In this document: piece after piece, positions 13,180 to 23,044 of the stretch
How the letters are laid out: each line of letters starts with the position of its first letter
How positions within the stretch are numbered: the first letter of the stretch is position 1
DNA from: Sphingomonas soli NBRC 100801
GTDB taxonomy: Bacteria > Pseudomonadota > Alphaproteobacteria > Sphingomonadales > Sphingomonadaceae
Reading direction: 5' to 3'
Assembly (NCBI RefSeq): GCF_001591025.1
Contig: NZ_BCTZ01000003.1
Location: 124,001 to 188,000 of the forward strand
Length of the DNA: 64,000 nucleotides
Program-made: the position numbers and the translations under genes
The notes under the pieces: model-generated
What the model saw: only the letters and a program-made list of their open reading frames with translations
What the model was told of the DNA's origin: nothing
Database searches by the model: none

Positions 13180-15435
13180 TTGGCGCCTGTAACCGGTGGG
13201 TTTGCATTGCGCTTCGACGACACTCTGGAGACTGTGCTGGCAGCCGATCTGGGCTCTCCCCAGGCCGCGCAATCGGCATGGCGGCAGGTGGTGGACCTGA
13301 TCGGTCGCAGGCGCGTTCCCGCCGATGCCCGAGCCATGAGCGTGCTGCGCACGATTCGGGCGCAGGTCCCCCTCACCGTACGCGCCTCTACCGCCCGCGC
13401 GTTGGAATTTGCCGATCCTCCGGCCCCGCTGGTGCGGCTGTTTGCCGTGGATGAGCTTGCCGTGGCGCTGCCGGTGCTGCGCAGTGCGCGCATGACATCG
13501 GCGGAATGGATTCAGCTGCTTCCCGAGCTTGCCCCGTCGGGCCGCCAGCTTCTGCGCAACCGGCGCGACCTGGGCCCTATCGTCAAGCGCGCGCTTGAGG
13601 CCTTCGGTCCGAGCGACTTCGTGCTGCCGGACGAAAGCGTGAAGGAAGCCGCCGAGGCGATGCCGGAACCGGCGGCTATGCCCGTGGAAGCGGTCTCGCC
13701 AGCGGTGGAATCGCCGGAAGAGGCATCGGCATATGCGGGTGAGATGCTCGCTGCGCCTGTTGCCGAACCCTCGCCTGAACCGGAGACTGCGCCGCCTGCG
13801 GTCGAGATCGCGCCGGTGATCGCGAACGGGGCGGAAGCGCTTGAACCGGTCGCATATGCGATCCCCGTGCATTATCCGGAACCGGCGGAAATGTCCGCCC
13901 TCTCGGAGGGGCCGCCGGAAGTTCCACCCGCCCCGGTGGAAGAGGTTGTCGCCGTGGACTCTCCTGCGCCCGTGGAAGCGGAGGAACTCGCGGAGGACCC
14001 CGTTACTGCGCCCGAAGCGATCGTCGCAGTGCCTGCGGCACTCGTTGAAGCGGAGGATTTTTCTTTCGTCGCGCTTGCAGAGACGGCGGCGGTGCTGCCG
14101 GGTTCCACAAGGAATTTCGCCGTCGAGGAGGAAGTTGTTCGCAGCCCGGTCCAAAGCGGGACAGTCGAGCCAATGGCCCCCGCGGAAGCGATTGCGCCGG
14201 ACGCTTCGGGGCCACAGGGTCGGGACATGGATGATAGGGATCTGTCCGTGATCGAAGCGCCGGGCGACGCGTTCGACATGCTTGGCGAGGGAGGGCCTGC
14301 GGGCGCTGCCGATAAGGGCGGCACATTCGAAATTGCCGAGGTCGTCGCAAGGATCGATGCCTTTTGGCGCAATCGCGAGGAGAATGGGCAGCGTCCGGCT
14401 CCGCTAGCCGACCATTTCCGCTTCGAAACCGATTCGAAGGGCGTGTTCCGCTGGGTCGAGGGTGTGAGCCGCGCGGCATTGATCGGGCTTTCGCTCGATG
14501 TGCAAGCGGCGGCGGGCGTGCCCGAGGCGTCGAAAGTTGACGGGGTTGCCGTTGGCGCGTTCCGCCGCCGTGCAGGTTTTTCGAATGCGCGTCTTGCGAT
14601 CGAAAGCGAATCGGATGCAGCCGGCGACTGGCTGATCTCCGGCATTCCGGTATTCGACCCTGCCAATGGCCGTTTCACCGGCTATCGCGGCACCGCTCGG
14701 CGCCCCCGCCCGGATGAGCGTGCAGAGCCGGTTCGCCAGGCGCAGCCGCCGATCCCGCCAGATTCACTCCGCCAGCTTGTGCACGAACTGCGCACGCCGA
14801 CCAACGCGATTGCCGGCTTTGCCGAAATGATCGAAAGCCAGATCCTGGGGCCGGTGAGCGATCCGTATCGCGGGCGGGCGGCGGAAATCCGTACCCAGGC
14901 GCGCGAATTGCTGGGCGCGATCGACGATCTCGATCTGGCGGCGCGCATTGACAGCGCGGCGCTGGCCTTGGTGCCCGGCCGGGTTGCGCTCCGCCCGCTT
15001 CTCGCGGGAATCGCCGACGACCTTGCACCGCTGGTGGCCCTGCGCGGCTCGCTTCTCGCGCTTCCGATCGACGATCTGGCCGTTACGGGTGACCGTCGTG
15101 CAGTCGAGCGGTTGCTGGCCCGCTTGCTTGCAACTCTGGTATCCGCCAGCCGCGCCGGCGAGCGGATCGGCGTGAACATGGCAGTTGCGGGCGATGGCAT
15201 GGTCGCCATCTCGATCGATCGCCCGCAGGCGCTGGCGGATTATCCAGGCGATTCCGTTCTCGGCATCGATGACGAGCGCGAGGATATGACGTTACTCGGC
15301 ACTGGCTTCGCGCTGCGTCTCGCGCGTAATCTTGCCCGCGAAATGGGCGGCACGATGCTGATCGAGCCCGAAAGCTTGACTTTGCGCCTCCCTGCCTCTG
15401 AAACCGCAATCGTAGGTCAGGCTAATCTGAACTAA
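13180..15435 (+). CDS. histidine-kinase-like protein with degenerate ATPase domain
   Basis: 751 residues. The N-terminal helical region (about 1-160) resembles DUF2336-type domains of alphaproteobacterial signalling proteins. Residues about 165-350 are a Pro/Glu/Ala-rich linker. A PAS-like region precedes the HisKA motif LVHELRTPTNAIAG (His535). In the C-terminal HATPase region the N box lacks the Mg-ATP Asn (LLARLLATLVSAS) and no DxGxG G1 motif is seen, while a G2-like GTGFALRLARNLAREMGG remains. It may therefore be a phosphatase, phosphotransfer or pseudokinase protein. No response regulator is adjacent. The start is uncertain: TTG at 13180 just after an in-frame stop, or TTG at 13207. Confidence 0.75.
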   Translation: MAPVTGGFALRFDDTLETVLAADLGSPQAAQSAWRQVVDLIGRRRVPADARAMSVLRTIRAQVPLTVRASTARALEFADPPAPLVRLFAVDELAVALPVLRSARMTSAEWIQLLPELAPSGRQLLRNRRDLGPIVKRALEAFGPSDFVLPDESVKEAAEAMPEPAAMPVEAVSPAVESPEEASAYAGEMLAAPVAEPSPEPETAPPAVEIAPVIANGAEALEPVAYAIPVHYPEPAEMSALSEGPPEVPPAPVEEVVAVDSPAPVEAEELAEDPVTAPEAIVAVPAALVEAEDFSFVALAETAAVLPGSTRNFAVEEEVVRSPVQSGTVEPMAPAEAIAPDASGPQGRDMDDRDLSVIEAPGDAFDMLGEGGPAGAADKGGTFEIAEVVARIDAFWRNREENGQRPAPLADHFRFETDSKGVFRWVEGVSRAALIGLSLDVQAAAGVPEASKVDGVAVGAFRRRAGFSNARLAIESESDAAGDWLISGIPVFDPANGRFTGYRGTARRPRPDERAEPVRQAQPPIPPDSLRQLVHELRTPTNAIAGFAEMIESQILGPVSDPYRGRAAEIRTQARELLGAIDDLDLAARIDSAALALVPGRVALRPLLAGIADDLAPLVALRGSLLALPIDDLAVTGDRRAVERLLARLLATLVSASRAGERIGVNMAVAGDGMVAISIDRPQALADYPGDSVLGIDDEREDMTLLGTGFALRLARNLAREMGGTMLIEPESLTLRLPASETAIVGQANLN

Positions 15436-15454
15436 AGCGGGCGAGGGGGGACGA

Positions 15455-16447
15455 GTGAAATCCGGGGGGTATCGTGTACCTGCGCCCGATCCGGGTTCGC
15501 GGATCGCGTGGCCGGCGGATTTCGGCACCCGGTTCACGATTTTCGTCGATACCGAAGAGGAATTCGACTGGAGCAAGCCGTTAGATCGCGATTCGCGCGG
15601 GGTCAGCCACATGAAGGCGTTGCCCGCGGCGCATGCCTATTTCGCGGCGCACCATGTTCCGCTCACCTATCTGGTCGATCATCCCATCGCGACATCGCCC
15701 GTGGCGATCGAGGTGCTTAAGGGACTGATCGCGGATGGACGCTCGGCGATCGGCACCCAGCTTCACCCCTGGGTCAGTCCGCCGTTCGACGAGGAGGTGA
15801 GCAATTTCAACAGCTTCACCGGAAATTTGTCGTCCGGATTGCAGGAAGCGAAGCTCATTACCCTGACCGAGTCGATCGTAGCGGCATTTGGTCGGCGTCC
15901 GCTGGCCTATCGCGCCGGACGCTATGGTGTCGGTCCCCAGACCCTGGAGCTGCTCGCGCGCCATGGCTATCGCGTCGATACGTCGATGCGCTCGGGCTAT
16001 GATTATTCCGGGGAGGGTGGCCCCGATTTCTCGGAGGTGCCCAACGACGCTTTCCGCAACGGATCAATGATCGAGCTCCCGCTCACCACTGTATATACGG
16101 GCTGGGGCCGGCGCGGCGGCGCGGGGCTGTATCGGGCGCTGCGCGGGATTCCGAAGGGATATGGCGTTGCCTCCCGGCTCGGCATGCTCTCGCGCGTCGC
16201 GCTGACGCCGGAGGAAATGCCGCTGGAAGACGCGAAGGAAGCAGTGCGCGTCGCAGTGGGCGAGGGGCTGCGCCTGCTGAACTTCTCTTTCCATTCGCCG
16301 TCAATCGAGCCGGGACACACTCCCTTCGTGCGCGACGCGGCTGCTCTCCAGGCGTTCTTCCGCTGGTGGGGCGAGATTTTTGCGCTGCTGGTGCAGCTCG
16401 GGGTCCGCCCTGCATCGCTCGATCAGGTGATCGCGGCAGCCGAGTGA
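15455..16447 (+). CDS. polysaccharide deacetylase family protein (WalW-like)
   Basis: 330 residues with a NodB-fold pattern. FTIFVDTEEEFDW near residue 30 carries the metal/catalytic acidic residues, GTQLHPWVSPPF near residue 105 supplies a metal His, then AYRAGRYGVGPQTLELLARHGYRVDTSMRSG and a late FSFHSPSIEPGHTPF. Enzymes of this fold remove N- or O-acetyl groups from polysaccharides; the substrate here is not identifiable. There is no signal peptide, so it is probably cytosolic. It starts with GTG behind gcgagggggg, 20 bases after the kinase-like gene, and is likely co-transcribed with it. Confidence 0.8.
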   Translation: MKSGGYRVPAPDPGSRIAWPADFGTRFTIFVDTEEEFDWSKPLDRDSRGVSHMKALPAAHAYFAAHHVPLTYLVDHPIATSPVAIEVLKGLIADGRSAIGTQLHPWVSPPFDEEVSNFNSFTGNLSSGLQEAKLITLTESIVAAFGRRPLAYRAGRYGVGPQTLELLARHGYRVDTSMRSGYDYSGEGGPDFSEVPNDAFRNGSMIELPLTTVYTGWGRRGGAGLYRALRGIPKGYGVASRLGMLSRVALTPEEMPLEDAKEAVRVAVGEGLRLLNFSFHSPSIEPGHTPFVRDAAALQAFFRWWGEIFALLVQLGVRPASLDQVIAAAE

Positions 16448-16452
16448 GGAGC

Positions 16453-16529
16453 TGGTGGGCCCGGCAGGACTCGAACCCGCAACCAAGCCGTTATGAGCGG
16501 CCGGCTCTAACCAATTGAGCTACAGGCCC
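16453..16529 (-). tRNA. tRNA-Ile2 (anticodon CAT, lysidine type)
   Basis: Cloverleaf on the minus strand: acceptor GGGCCTG, D arm AGCTCAATTGGTTAGAGC, anticodon stem GGCCG/CGGCT (one G-U pair) around loop CTCATAA, and encoded CCA. The body matches E. coli tRNA-Ile2 (CTCATAA followed by CGCTTGGT) rather than an initiator or elongator tRNA-Met. The CAU anticodon should be converted by TilS to read AUA. Confidence 0.88.
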
Positions 16530-16592
16530 CACCCGCAACGAACGGCCCAAACCTTACGCGATCGAACAGCGCGTAAACGCCTCGGGCCGTCG

Positions 16593-16670
<78 letters not shown>

Positions 16671-16724
16671 ACGCCGGGCGCGCTTAGACCATAAAAACAC
16701 GCCGGGTAAAGCGATTGGTGGAAT

Positions 16725-18062
16725 TCAATCCGCATCCGCCTCCGCAGCGATGCGTGCCGGGCGGGATTCGATGCGGCCCTCCAGCGCATCCGCCAGCTTT
16801 TGCCGGTCGATCGCGCCTTCCCAACGCCCCACCACGACGGTCGCCACGGCATTGCCAATGAAGTTGGTGATGCTGCGGCATTCGCTCATGAAGCGATCCA
16901 CGCCGAGAATCAGCGCCATCCCAGCAACGGGCACGCTGGGTACCACCGCCAGCGTGGCTGCGAGCGTGATGAAGCCCGAACCGGTCACGCCCGCAGCCCC
17001 CTTTGAACTGAGCATCGCCACACCCAGGAGCAGCAATTGGTCCGCCAGCGAAAGATCCACGCCGCACGCCTGCGCGATGAAGAGCGCCGCCAGCGTCATA
17101 TAGATGTTGGTGCCGTCGAGGTTGAACGAATAGCCGAGCGGCACGACCAGCCCGACCACCTGCTTGCCGACGCCTGCGCGCTCCATCTTGTCGATCAGCG
17201 CGGGCAAGGCGGCTTCGGACGAGGAAGTACCGAGCACGAGCAGCAACTCAGCCTTGAGATAGCGGATCAGCCTGAAGATCGAGAAGCCCGCCAATGCCGA
17301 GACCGCGCCGAGCACGACGAGCACGAAGATCAGCGCGGTGACGTAGAAACTGCCGACGAGCCAGGCGAGGTTGGCGAGCGCGCCGATCCCATATTTTCCG
17401 ACGGTGAACGCTATTGCGCCGAAAGCGCCCAACGGCGCCGCGAACATCACGATGCGGACGAGCTGGAAGACCACGGTGCCAAGGCGTTCGAGCATTTCGG
17501 TCACCGGGCGGGCCGGCTCCCCGACCATCGCCAGCGATACGCCGAACAGGATCGCCACGAGCAAGACCTGGAGGATCGAGCCGCTGGTCAGGGCCGACAA
17601 TAATGTCGTCGGGATCATGGCGCGGATGAAGCCGGTGATCGTGGTTTCGTGCGCCTTTTCCTCAAAGCCGAGCACGCGGCTGGCGTCGAGCGCCGACGGA
17701 TCGACGTCCATCCCGGCACCCGGCTGGATCCAGTGCGCGACGATCAGACCGACGATCAGCGCCAGCGTGGAGAAGAACAGGAAATAGCCAAAGGCCTTGA
17801 GCGCGACGCGTCCAGTCGATCGCAATCCGCCCGATCCGGCGATGCCCGTGGCCACGGTGAGGAAGATCACCGGGGCGATGATCATCTTGACCAGATCGAC
17901 AAAGGCGAGGCCGATCCATTCGCACGCCGCGCCCCATGCCGGGGCGAGCGCGCCCAAGGCAACGCCTCCGCCGATGCCGACCAGCACCCAGAAATAGAGA
18001 TGCCGCCAGAAGGGCTGCGGTGCTGGCTGCTTTCCTGCGTATCCGGTGGCGATCGCGCCCAT
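16725..18062 (-). CDS. dctA: dicarboxylate/amino acid:cation symporter (DAACS family)
   Basis: 445 residues with about eight membrane segments and two re-entrant loops. Family signatures are the Ser-rich loop [16 protein letters not shown], the [13 protein letters not shown] motif that coordinates cation and substrate, and [18 protein letters not shown]. The protein imports C4-dicarboxylates or acidic amino acids with H+ or Na+. The start at 18062 has GGGGAG seven bases upstream; a longer start at 18113 is rejected. The symbol dctA is given by family; glutamate transport (GltP-like) is equally possible. It stands alone. Confidence 0.85.
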   Translation of the reverse strand: MGAIATGYAGKQPAPQPFWRHLYFWVLVGIGGGVALGALAPAWGAACEWIGLAFVDLVKMIIAPVIFLTVATGIAGSGGLRSTGRVALKAFGYFLFFSTLALIVGLIVAHWIQPGAGMDVDPSALDASRVLGFEEKAHETTITGFIRAMIPTTLLSALTSGSILQVLLVAILFGVSLAMVGEPARPVTEMLERLGTVVFQLVRIVMFAAPLGAFGAIAFTVGKYGIGALANLAWLVGSFYVTALIFVLVVLGAVSALAGFSIFRLIRYLKAELLLVLGTSSSEAALPALIDKMERAGVGKQVVGLVVPLGYSFNLDGTNIYMTLAALFIAQACGVDLSLADQLLLLGVAMLSSKGAAGVTGSGFITLAATLAVVPSVPVAGMALILGVDRFMSECRSITNFIGNAVATVVVGRWEGAIDRQKLADALEGRIESRPARIAAEADAD

Positions 18063-18115
18063 ATTCTCTCCCCTGCTGCAGACAAGCATAGGGAAGGGCG
18101 GCGGGAGCCCCAATG

Positions 18116-18148
18116 CAAAAAGGGCGCTCCCTTGCGAGAGCGCCCTTT
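18116..18148 (-). terminator. intrinsic terminator of the small lipoprotein gene
   Basis: Read on the minus strand, agggcgctc and gagcgccct form a 9-bp stem followed by TTTTTGC. It is about 40 bases past the stop of the lipoprotein gene. Confidence 0.8.
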
Positions 18149-18189
18149 CGCTAGATATCCGGGGAGCGCGAACGCTCCGGCGTCAAATC

Positions 18190-18423
18190 TCAGTGCGCGT
18201 TTGCGGCAGCTGCATCAGCCTTGTTCTCGGCGACTTCCGCCTTGTTCTCGAGAACTGCTGCCTCGACGACGTTCGAGGTGTTGTCTGCAGCGGCGTCGTA
18301 TGCAGCGGCGTTGGCCGACTCGTCAGCAGCGACGTTCTCTGCGGTGGTGTTGGTCGGGGTGCTGTTGCAGGCGGCCAGCGAGACCAGGCCAGCAGCGGCG
18401 ACAACGGTAAGGATCTTCTTCAT
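18190..18423 (-). CDS. small Ala-rich lipoprotein
   Basis: 77 residues. A lipoprotein signal (KKILTVVAAAGLVSLAAC, Cys19 as lipidation site) is followed by a low-complexity Ala/Asn/Glu/Asp tail (NKAEVAENKADAAAANAH). Small entericidin-like or structural lipoproteins of this sort are common in sphingomonads; function is unknown. GGGAGCG precedes the ATG, and a dedicated terminator follows, so it is a stand-alone gene. Confidence 0.75.
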   Translation of the reverse strand: MKKILTVVAAAGLVSLAACNSTPTNTTAENVAADESANAAAYDAAADNTSNVVEAAVLENKAEVAENKADAAAANAH

Positions 18424-18597
18424 GCGATCGCTCCCAATGGGACTTAAAACGTTTCGCTACCGGCCCGAACGGCCGTTGCGAACTGTTCCAATAGCGAGGT
18501 TTCCGCCTTCGTCAATCTCATTTTCGACGAAATGAAGGCGTTTCGACATTTTTTGGCCGTATTTGGGCCAAGATTGGCCACGGAAACCCGTCCGCCG

Positions 18598-19968
18598 TCA
18601 GGGTTTTGCCTTTTCGACCCGACCGATCTCTTCCGGTGCATTTGCCACAATTGCGACTGTCGCGGTCCATGCGGCAACGTTCTGCCGCAGTTGGACGGGA
18701 TCGACTTTGTCCAGCGTGTCGTCGGGTGTGTGGTGGTAATCAAAATAGCGAAGGCCGCTTTGCTGCAGGTCGATGCCTGCGGACCCCGCGTCGATGACCG
18801 CGGCGACATCGGCACCGCCACCCGCCGGCTGCTGGCCGCGGGTAATGCCCAGCGGAGCCAGCGCTGAAACGATCCGGTCGCCCATCGCCATGGCGCTGCT
18901 GGGAAGCTTGAAATCGACCCGCCAGATGCGGTCCGCCCCGAAATCGGATTCGGCGGCAAGCGCGTGAGACTCGTTCTTATGCGCTTCGAAATAGGCGCGT
19001 CCGCCGAACACGCCCGGCTCCTCGGCGCCCGCCCACAGGATACGGATCGTGCGGCGCGGCTGGCCCGCGTCCATCACGCGCTTGGCCGCAGCGGTGACGA
19101 TGCCGCAGCCCGATGCGTCGTCGATCGCGCCCGTGGCCAGATCCCAGCTATCGAGATGGCAGGCTACGAGCACGATGCCTGCGGCAGGATCGCTTCCGGG
19201 CACTTCGGCGATGACGTTGCCGGATTCGCCGTCGCCCTTGAACTCGGGCGTGATGGTCAGCTTCATCCGGACGGGGCCGCGCTTCAGCAGCCGTTCGAGC
19301 TGTTCAGCGTCGGGCAGGGGCAGGGCAGCCGCAGCGATCGGCTTCTGGTCCTTGGCCCAGCTCGTGCCGCCGGTATGCGGATTGCGATGATAATCGGTGC
19401 CGATCGACCGGATCAGCACGGCAATCGCGCCCTTGCTGGCCGCGATCGACGGCCCCATGCGCCGCGCCCCGCCCGACGGACCATATTGCGAGCCGTCCTG
19501 CGTCGCGGTCATTGCATGGCTGATAAAGGCGATCTTGCCTTTCAGGCTGCCGGCGGGTGCGGCCTGGAGATCGGCGAAGGTCGGGAAATAGGCGATTTCG
19601 CCTTCAACGCCCTTCGGCCCGGTCGACCCGGAATTGCCGAGCGCGCCGACGACGAGCTTCTGGGCCGATCCGCCGAGCACTTCGGCCTTTTCTTCGCCAC
19701 GAACCCAGACCGGCATCTTGAACGTCTCGATGCGGACATTCCGGAAGCCGAGCGAAGTCAGCTTCTTCACGCTCCAGTCGCGCGCGCGGGCCTCCGCCTC
19801 GGTCGCGGCGAGGCGCTGGCCGATCTCGGTGGTCAGCCCCTCGGTAATCTCCCAGGCGAGATCGTCCTTGAGCGCCGCATCGCGCAGCGCTGCCACGTCG
19901 GTCTGCGCGAGAGCGGGGAGGGGAAGGGCGAGGGCGGCTGCGGCCGCGAGCAGGATGCGCTTGTTCAT
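18598..19968 (-). CDS. M28-family zinc peptidase, exported
   Basis: 456 residues. Signal peptide KRILLAAAAALALPLPALAQ, a PA-type inserted region (about 120-260) and a C-terminal M28 catalytic domain. Likely metal ligands and catalytic residues are in VACHLDSWDLATGAIDDASG (His, bridging Asp), AGAEEPGVFG (general-base Glu and ligand Glu), ESDFGADR (Asp) and YFDYHHTPDDTLD (His). The family are di-zinc aminopeptidases or carboxypeptidases acting in the periplasm or outside the cell. Start is set at the signal peptide. It is transcribed divergently from ettA. Confidence 0.88.
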   Translation of the reverse strand: MNKRILLAAAAALALPLPALAQTDVAALRDAALKDDLAWEITEGLTTEIGQRLAATEAEARARDWSVKKLTSLGFRNVRIETFKMPVWVRGEEKAEVLGGSAQKLVVGALGNSGSTGPKGVEGEIAYFPTFADLQAAPAGSLKGKIAFISHAMTATQDGSQYGPSGGARRMGPSIAASKGAIAVLIRSIGTDYHRNPHTGGTSWAKDQKPIAAAALPLPDAEQLERLLKRGPVRMKLTITPEFKGDGESGNVIAEVPGSDPAAGIVLVACHLDSWDLATGAIDDASGCGIVTAAAKRVMDAGQPRRTIRILWAGAEEPGVFGGRAYFEAHKNESHALAAESDFGADRIWRVDFKLPSSAMAMGDRIVSALAPLGITRGQQPAGGGADVAAVIDAGSAGIDLQQSGLRYFDYHHTPDDTLDKVDPVQLRQNVAAWTATVAIVANAPEEIGRVEKAKP

Positions 19969-20106
19969 GAGCGGGGAGGCTAACCACGCCCGTGGCATTT
20001 GCCAATGCGCCGCCGCATGCCCGCGCCCGAATTGCAAAGCGGCGGTCGCATCGCTACATGCCCGGCCAAATTCCCGCACTCGAATATCCCGAAACGGAGT
20101 CCATCG

Positions 20107-21786
20107 ATGTCCGCCCAATACGCCTTTGTCATGAAGGACATGACCAAGACCTTCCCCGGCGCCCCCAAGCCGGTGCTCAGCAACATCAACCTGCAATTCT
20201 ATCAGGGTGCCAAGATCGGCATCGTCGGCCCGAACGGCGCCGGTAAGTCGACGCTGATGAAGATCATGGCCGGCGTGGACAAGGATTTCACCGGCGAAGC
20301 ATGGCCGGGAGAGAACATCACCGTCGGCTATCTAGAGCAGGAGCCGCAGCTCGATCCAACCAAGACCGTGCTGGAGAACGTCAAAGACGGCGCGCGCGAG
20401 ACAGCCGATCTGGTCGAGCGTTTCAACGCGATCTCGGCCGAGATGGGCGATCCCAAGGACGACACCGATTTCGACGCGCTGATGGAGGAAATGGGCGATC
20501 TTCAGGCCAAGATCGACGCGGTCGACGGCTGGACGCTCGACAACCAGCTCGAAGTCGCGATGGAAGCGTTGCGCTGCCCGCCGGGCGACTGGCCGGTGGA
20601 GAACCTCTCGGGCGGTGAAAAGCGCCGCATCGCGCTCACCCGCCTGCTGATCCAAAAGCCGTCGATCCTGCTGCTCGACGAACCGACCAACCATCTCGAC
20701 GCGGAAAGCGTCAACTGGCTGGAAAACCATCTCAAGGAATATGCCGGTGCGGTGCTGATGATCACCCACGATCGCTATTTCCTCGATAACGTCGTCGGAT
20801 GGATCCTCGAGATCGATCGCGGCAAGTATTTCCCGTACGAGGGCAATTACTCGACATATCTGGAGAAGAAGTCGAAGCGCCTCGAGCAGGAGGATCGCGA
20901 GGAATCGGGTCGCCAGAAGGCGATCAAGGACGAACTCGAATGGATCCGGCAGGGCGCAAAGGGTCGCCAGACCAAGTCCAAGGCGCGTATCGCCAAGTTC
21001 GAGCAACTCGTCGAAGCGCAGCAGAACCGTACGCCCGGCAAGGCCCAGATCGTCATCCAGGTGCCGGAGCGCCTGGGCGGCAAGGTGATCGAGGTGACCA
21101 ATATCTCGAAGGCCTATGGCGACAAATTGCTGTTCGAGAACCTGTCCTTCACGCTGCCGGCTGGCGGCATCGTCGGCGTGATCGGCCCGAACGGCGCCGG
21201 CAAGTCCACGCTCTTCAAGCTGATCACCGGCCAGGAACAGCCCGACAGCGGTACGATCGAAATGGGCTCGACCGTGCGGCTCGGCTATGTCGATCAGAGC
21301 CGCGACCATCTGAACGACAAGAACAATGTCTGGGAGGAAATCTCGGACGGGCTCGATTACATGAAGGTCAACGGACACGACCAGTCGACCCGAGCCTATG
21401 TCGGCGCGTTCAACTTCAAGGGTTCCGACCAGCAGAAAAATGTCGGCAAGCTTTCGGGCGGCGAACGTAACCGCGTCAACATCGCCAAGATGCTGAAGCG
21501 GGGCGGCAACGTGCTGCTGCTCGACGAACCGACCAACGATCTCGACGTCGAAACGCTGGGCGCTCTGGAAGAAGCCATCGAAAACTTCGCGGGCTGCGCT
21601 GTGGTGATCAGCCACGATCGTTTCTTCCTCGATCGCCTCGCGACGCACATCCTGGCGTTCGAAGGCAACAGCCATGTCGAATGGTTCGAAGGCAATTTCG
21701 AGAGCTATGAGGAAGACAAGCGCCGTCGCCTCGGCGATGCCGCCGATCGCCCGACCGCGCTTTCGTACAAGAAGCTGACGCGCTGA
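20107..21786 (+). CDS. ettA: energy-dependent translational throttle ABC-F protein
   Basis: 559 residues with two ABC ATPase domains and no membrane segment. Domain 1: Walker A GPNGAGKSTLMKIMAG, signature LSGGEKRRIA, Walker B LLLDEPTNHLD. Domain 2: GPNGAGKSTLFKLITG, LSGGERNRVN, LLLDEPTNDLD. A charged linker (LEKKSKRLEQEDREESGRQK) lies between them and an Arm insertion in domain 1 is consistent with EttA. EttA binds the ribosomal E site and gates the first peptide bond according to the ATP/ADP ratio. ATG at 20107 is chosen because MSAQYAFVMKDM is the usual start; upstream codons are intergenic. Confidence 0.95.
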   Translation: MSAQYAFVMKDMTKTFPGAPKPVLSNINLQFYQGAKIGIVGPNGAGKSTLMKIMAGVDKDFTGEAWPGENITVGYLEQEPQLDPTKTVLENVKDGARETADLVERFNAISAEMGDPKDDTDFDALMEEMGDLQAKIDAVDGWTLDNQLEVAMEALRCPPGDWPVENLSGGEKRRIALTRLLIQKPSILLLDEPTNHLDAESVNWLENHLKEYAGAVLMITHDRYFLDNVVGWILEIDRGKYFPYEGNYSTYLEKKSKRLEQEDREESGRQKAIKDELEWIRQGAKGRQTKSKARIAKFEQLVEAQQNRTPGKAQIVIQVPERLGGKVIEVTNISKAYGDKLLFENLSFTLPAGGIVGVIGPNGAGKSTLFKLITGQEQPDSGTIEMGSTVRLGYVDQSRDHLNDKNNVWEEISDGLDYMKVNGHDQSTRAYVGAFNFKGSDQQKNVGKLSGGERNRVNIAKMLKRGGNVLLLDEPTNDLDVETLGALEEAIENFAGCAVVISHDRFFLDRLATHILAFEGNSHVEWFEGNFESYEEDKRRRLGDAADRPTALSYKKLTR

Positions 21787-21850
21787 TCATTTCATTGGCG
21801 ACGGACTGCGCTTCGGCTTAACTTCCCCGCGTTCAGGCGGGGAGGGCGTG

Positions 21851-22954
21851 ATGGGTCGTATCAGGATGTTGGCGTGCATGCTGGCGTGCTGCGCGGCGTC
21901 GCCAGTGCTTGCGCAAAGTGCAGCCGATTTCCCGGCCCGGCAGTTCGGCGGATGGAAATTCTATACCGAGTCTGGCGCATGCTTTCTCGCGGCATCTACA
22001 GGCAGGGGGAAACTGACCCTCTCGCCTCAGGATGCGAAGGGCGCACGAATGTTCGTGTTAGTCACCGACTCCGCATGGCCCAGATCCGACCCGGGGAAGC
22101 GCTATCCTGTTACGCTTTCGCTGGGTGGCATAGCCGCTTCCGGCGAGGGTGGCACGACGTTCGGCGGCGACGGTTTCCGCGCGATCCTGTCACGCCCTGA
22201 AGGATTTTTCGAACCGCTCGCGGCCGCCAGACACGTGGTCGCGCAGGGGCATGGCAATATGATGCAGGTGACGTTCAATGCCGACGCTGCGGCAGTCGAC
22301 ATGCTTCGCCGTTGCGCGCGGGCGCTGCACGCTGCGGAGCCTGAGGTCGACGGCACGCGGCTTGCCGCCGGTACCCAATGCTATGCGTATCTGCGTGGGA
22401 CCCGGCAGCTTGGCGTTATCCGGCAGACGGTTCGGCCGATCGTCGCGGAGGGCAAGCCTGCGTGGGATGTGATCGTTCATAATTGGCAGCGGGAAGGTGC
22501 GACCAACATCCGCGATCATTTCGTGCTGCGCGCGCGTGACCTAACGCCGATTTCGTTCGACCGGCGCGAGGCCGGAGTCGAGCAGGTTCGCATCGCCTAT
22601 GGCGCGGGAAATCTGACCGTCACCCGGCCGGGTGTTGCGCCGGTTCAGACGCGCTTCAGCGGTCGGATATGGGACGGGCATCTCGATGGCCTGCTTCTGG
22701 CCGGGTTGCCGCTCTCACAGGGGGAGTTTTTCTCCATGCCGAGATATCACCATAACGATGGACCCGGTCGCTTCGAGCTGACGGTGATCGGCAGCGAAAG
22801 GGTCGCCGGGCAGGACGCCTGGGTGGTCGAAACCGGTGAAGAGGGTGCCGAGGTACGCTATTTCATAGGCAAAACCGGTCGTGCCGATCTCGGCTATACT
22901 GGCTGGGGCTTTACCAAGAGGCCGGGCGGCGATTGTAGCGTGATTCCACAATGA
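21851..22954 (+). CDS. exported protein of unknown function
   Basis: 367 residues with a signal peptide (RMLACMLACCAASPVLAQ). I do not recognise the family. The N-terminal half (GWKFYTESGACFLAASTGRG) resembles the small beta-rich domains of periplasmic invasion-associated-locus-B type proteins. The C-terminal half has the flavour of lipocalin-like DUF3108 beta-strands (DHFVLRARDLTPISFDRRE; QDAWVVETGEEGAEVRYFIGK). There are no catalytic motifs. A GTG directly before the ATG is an alternative start. It stands between ettA and the deaminase gene, on the same strand as both, with gaps of 64 and 90 bases. Confidence 0.6.
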   Translation: MGRIRMLACMLACCAASPVLAQSAADFPARQFGGWKFYTESGACFLAASTGRGKLTLSPQDAKGARMFVLVTDSAWPRSDPGKRYPVTLSLGGIAASGEGGTTFGGDGFRAILSRPEGFFEPLAAARHVVAQGHGNMMQVTFNADAAAVDMLRRCARALHAAEPEVDGTRLAAGTQCYAYLRGTRQLGVIRQTVRPIVAEGKPAWDVIVHNWQREGATNIRDHFVLRARDLTPISFDRREAGVEQVRIAYGAGNLTVTRPGVAPVQTRFSGRIWDGHLDGLLLAGLPLSQGEFFSMPRYHHNDGPGRFELTVIGSERVAGQDAWVVETGEEGAEVRYFIGKTGRADLGYTGWGFTKRPGGDCSVIPQ

Positions 22955-23044
22955 TCTGCGTAGGCGCAGGAGATCGGCACCGTCACGCGCGTTAGAGCGT
23001 CCGCATCTCTTGCGCGCCAAACCGAGGTCGCTGATATTGGTGGT

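Noticed and set aside
18553..18571. Inverted repeat ttggcc/ggccaa downstream of the M28 peptidase gene
   Set aside because: No T-run follows on the transcribed strand, so it was not called a terminator.
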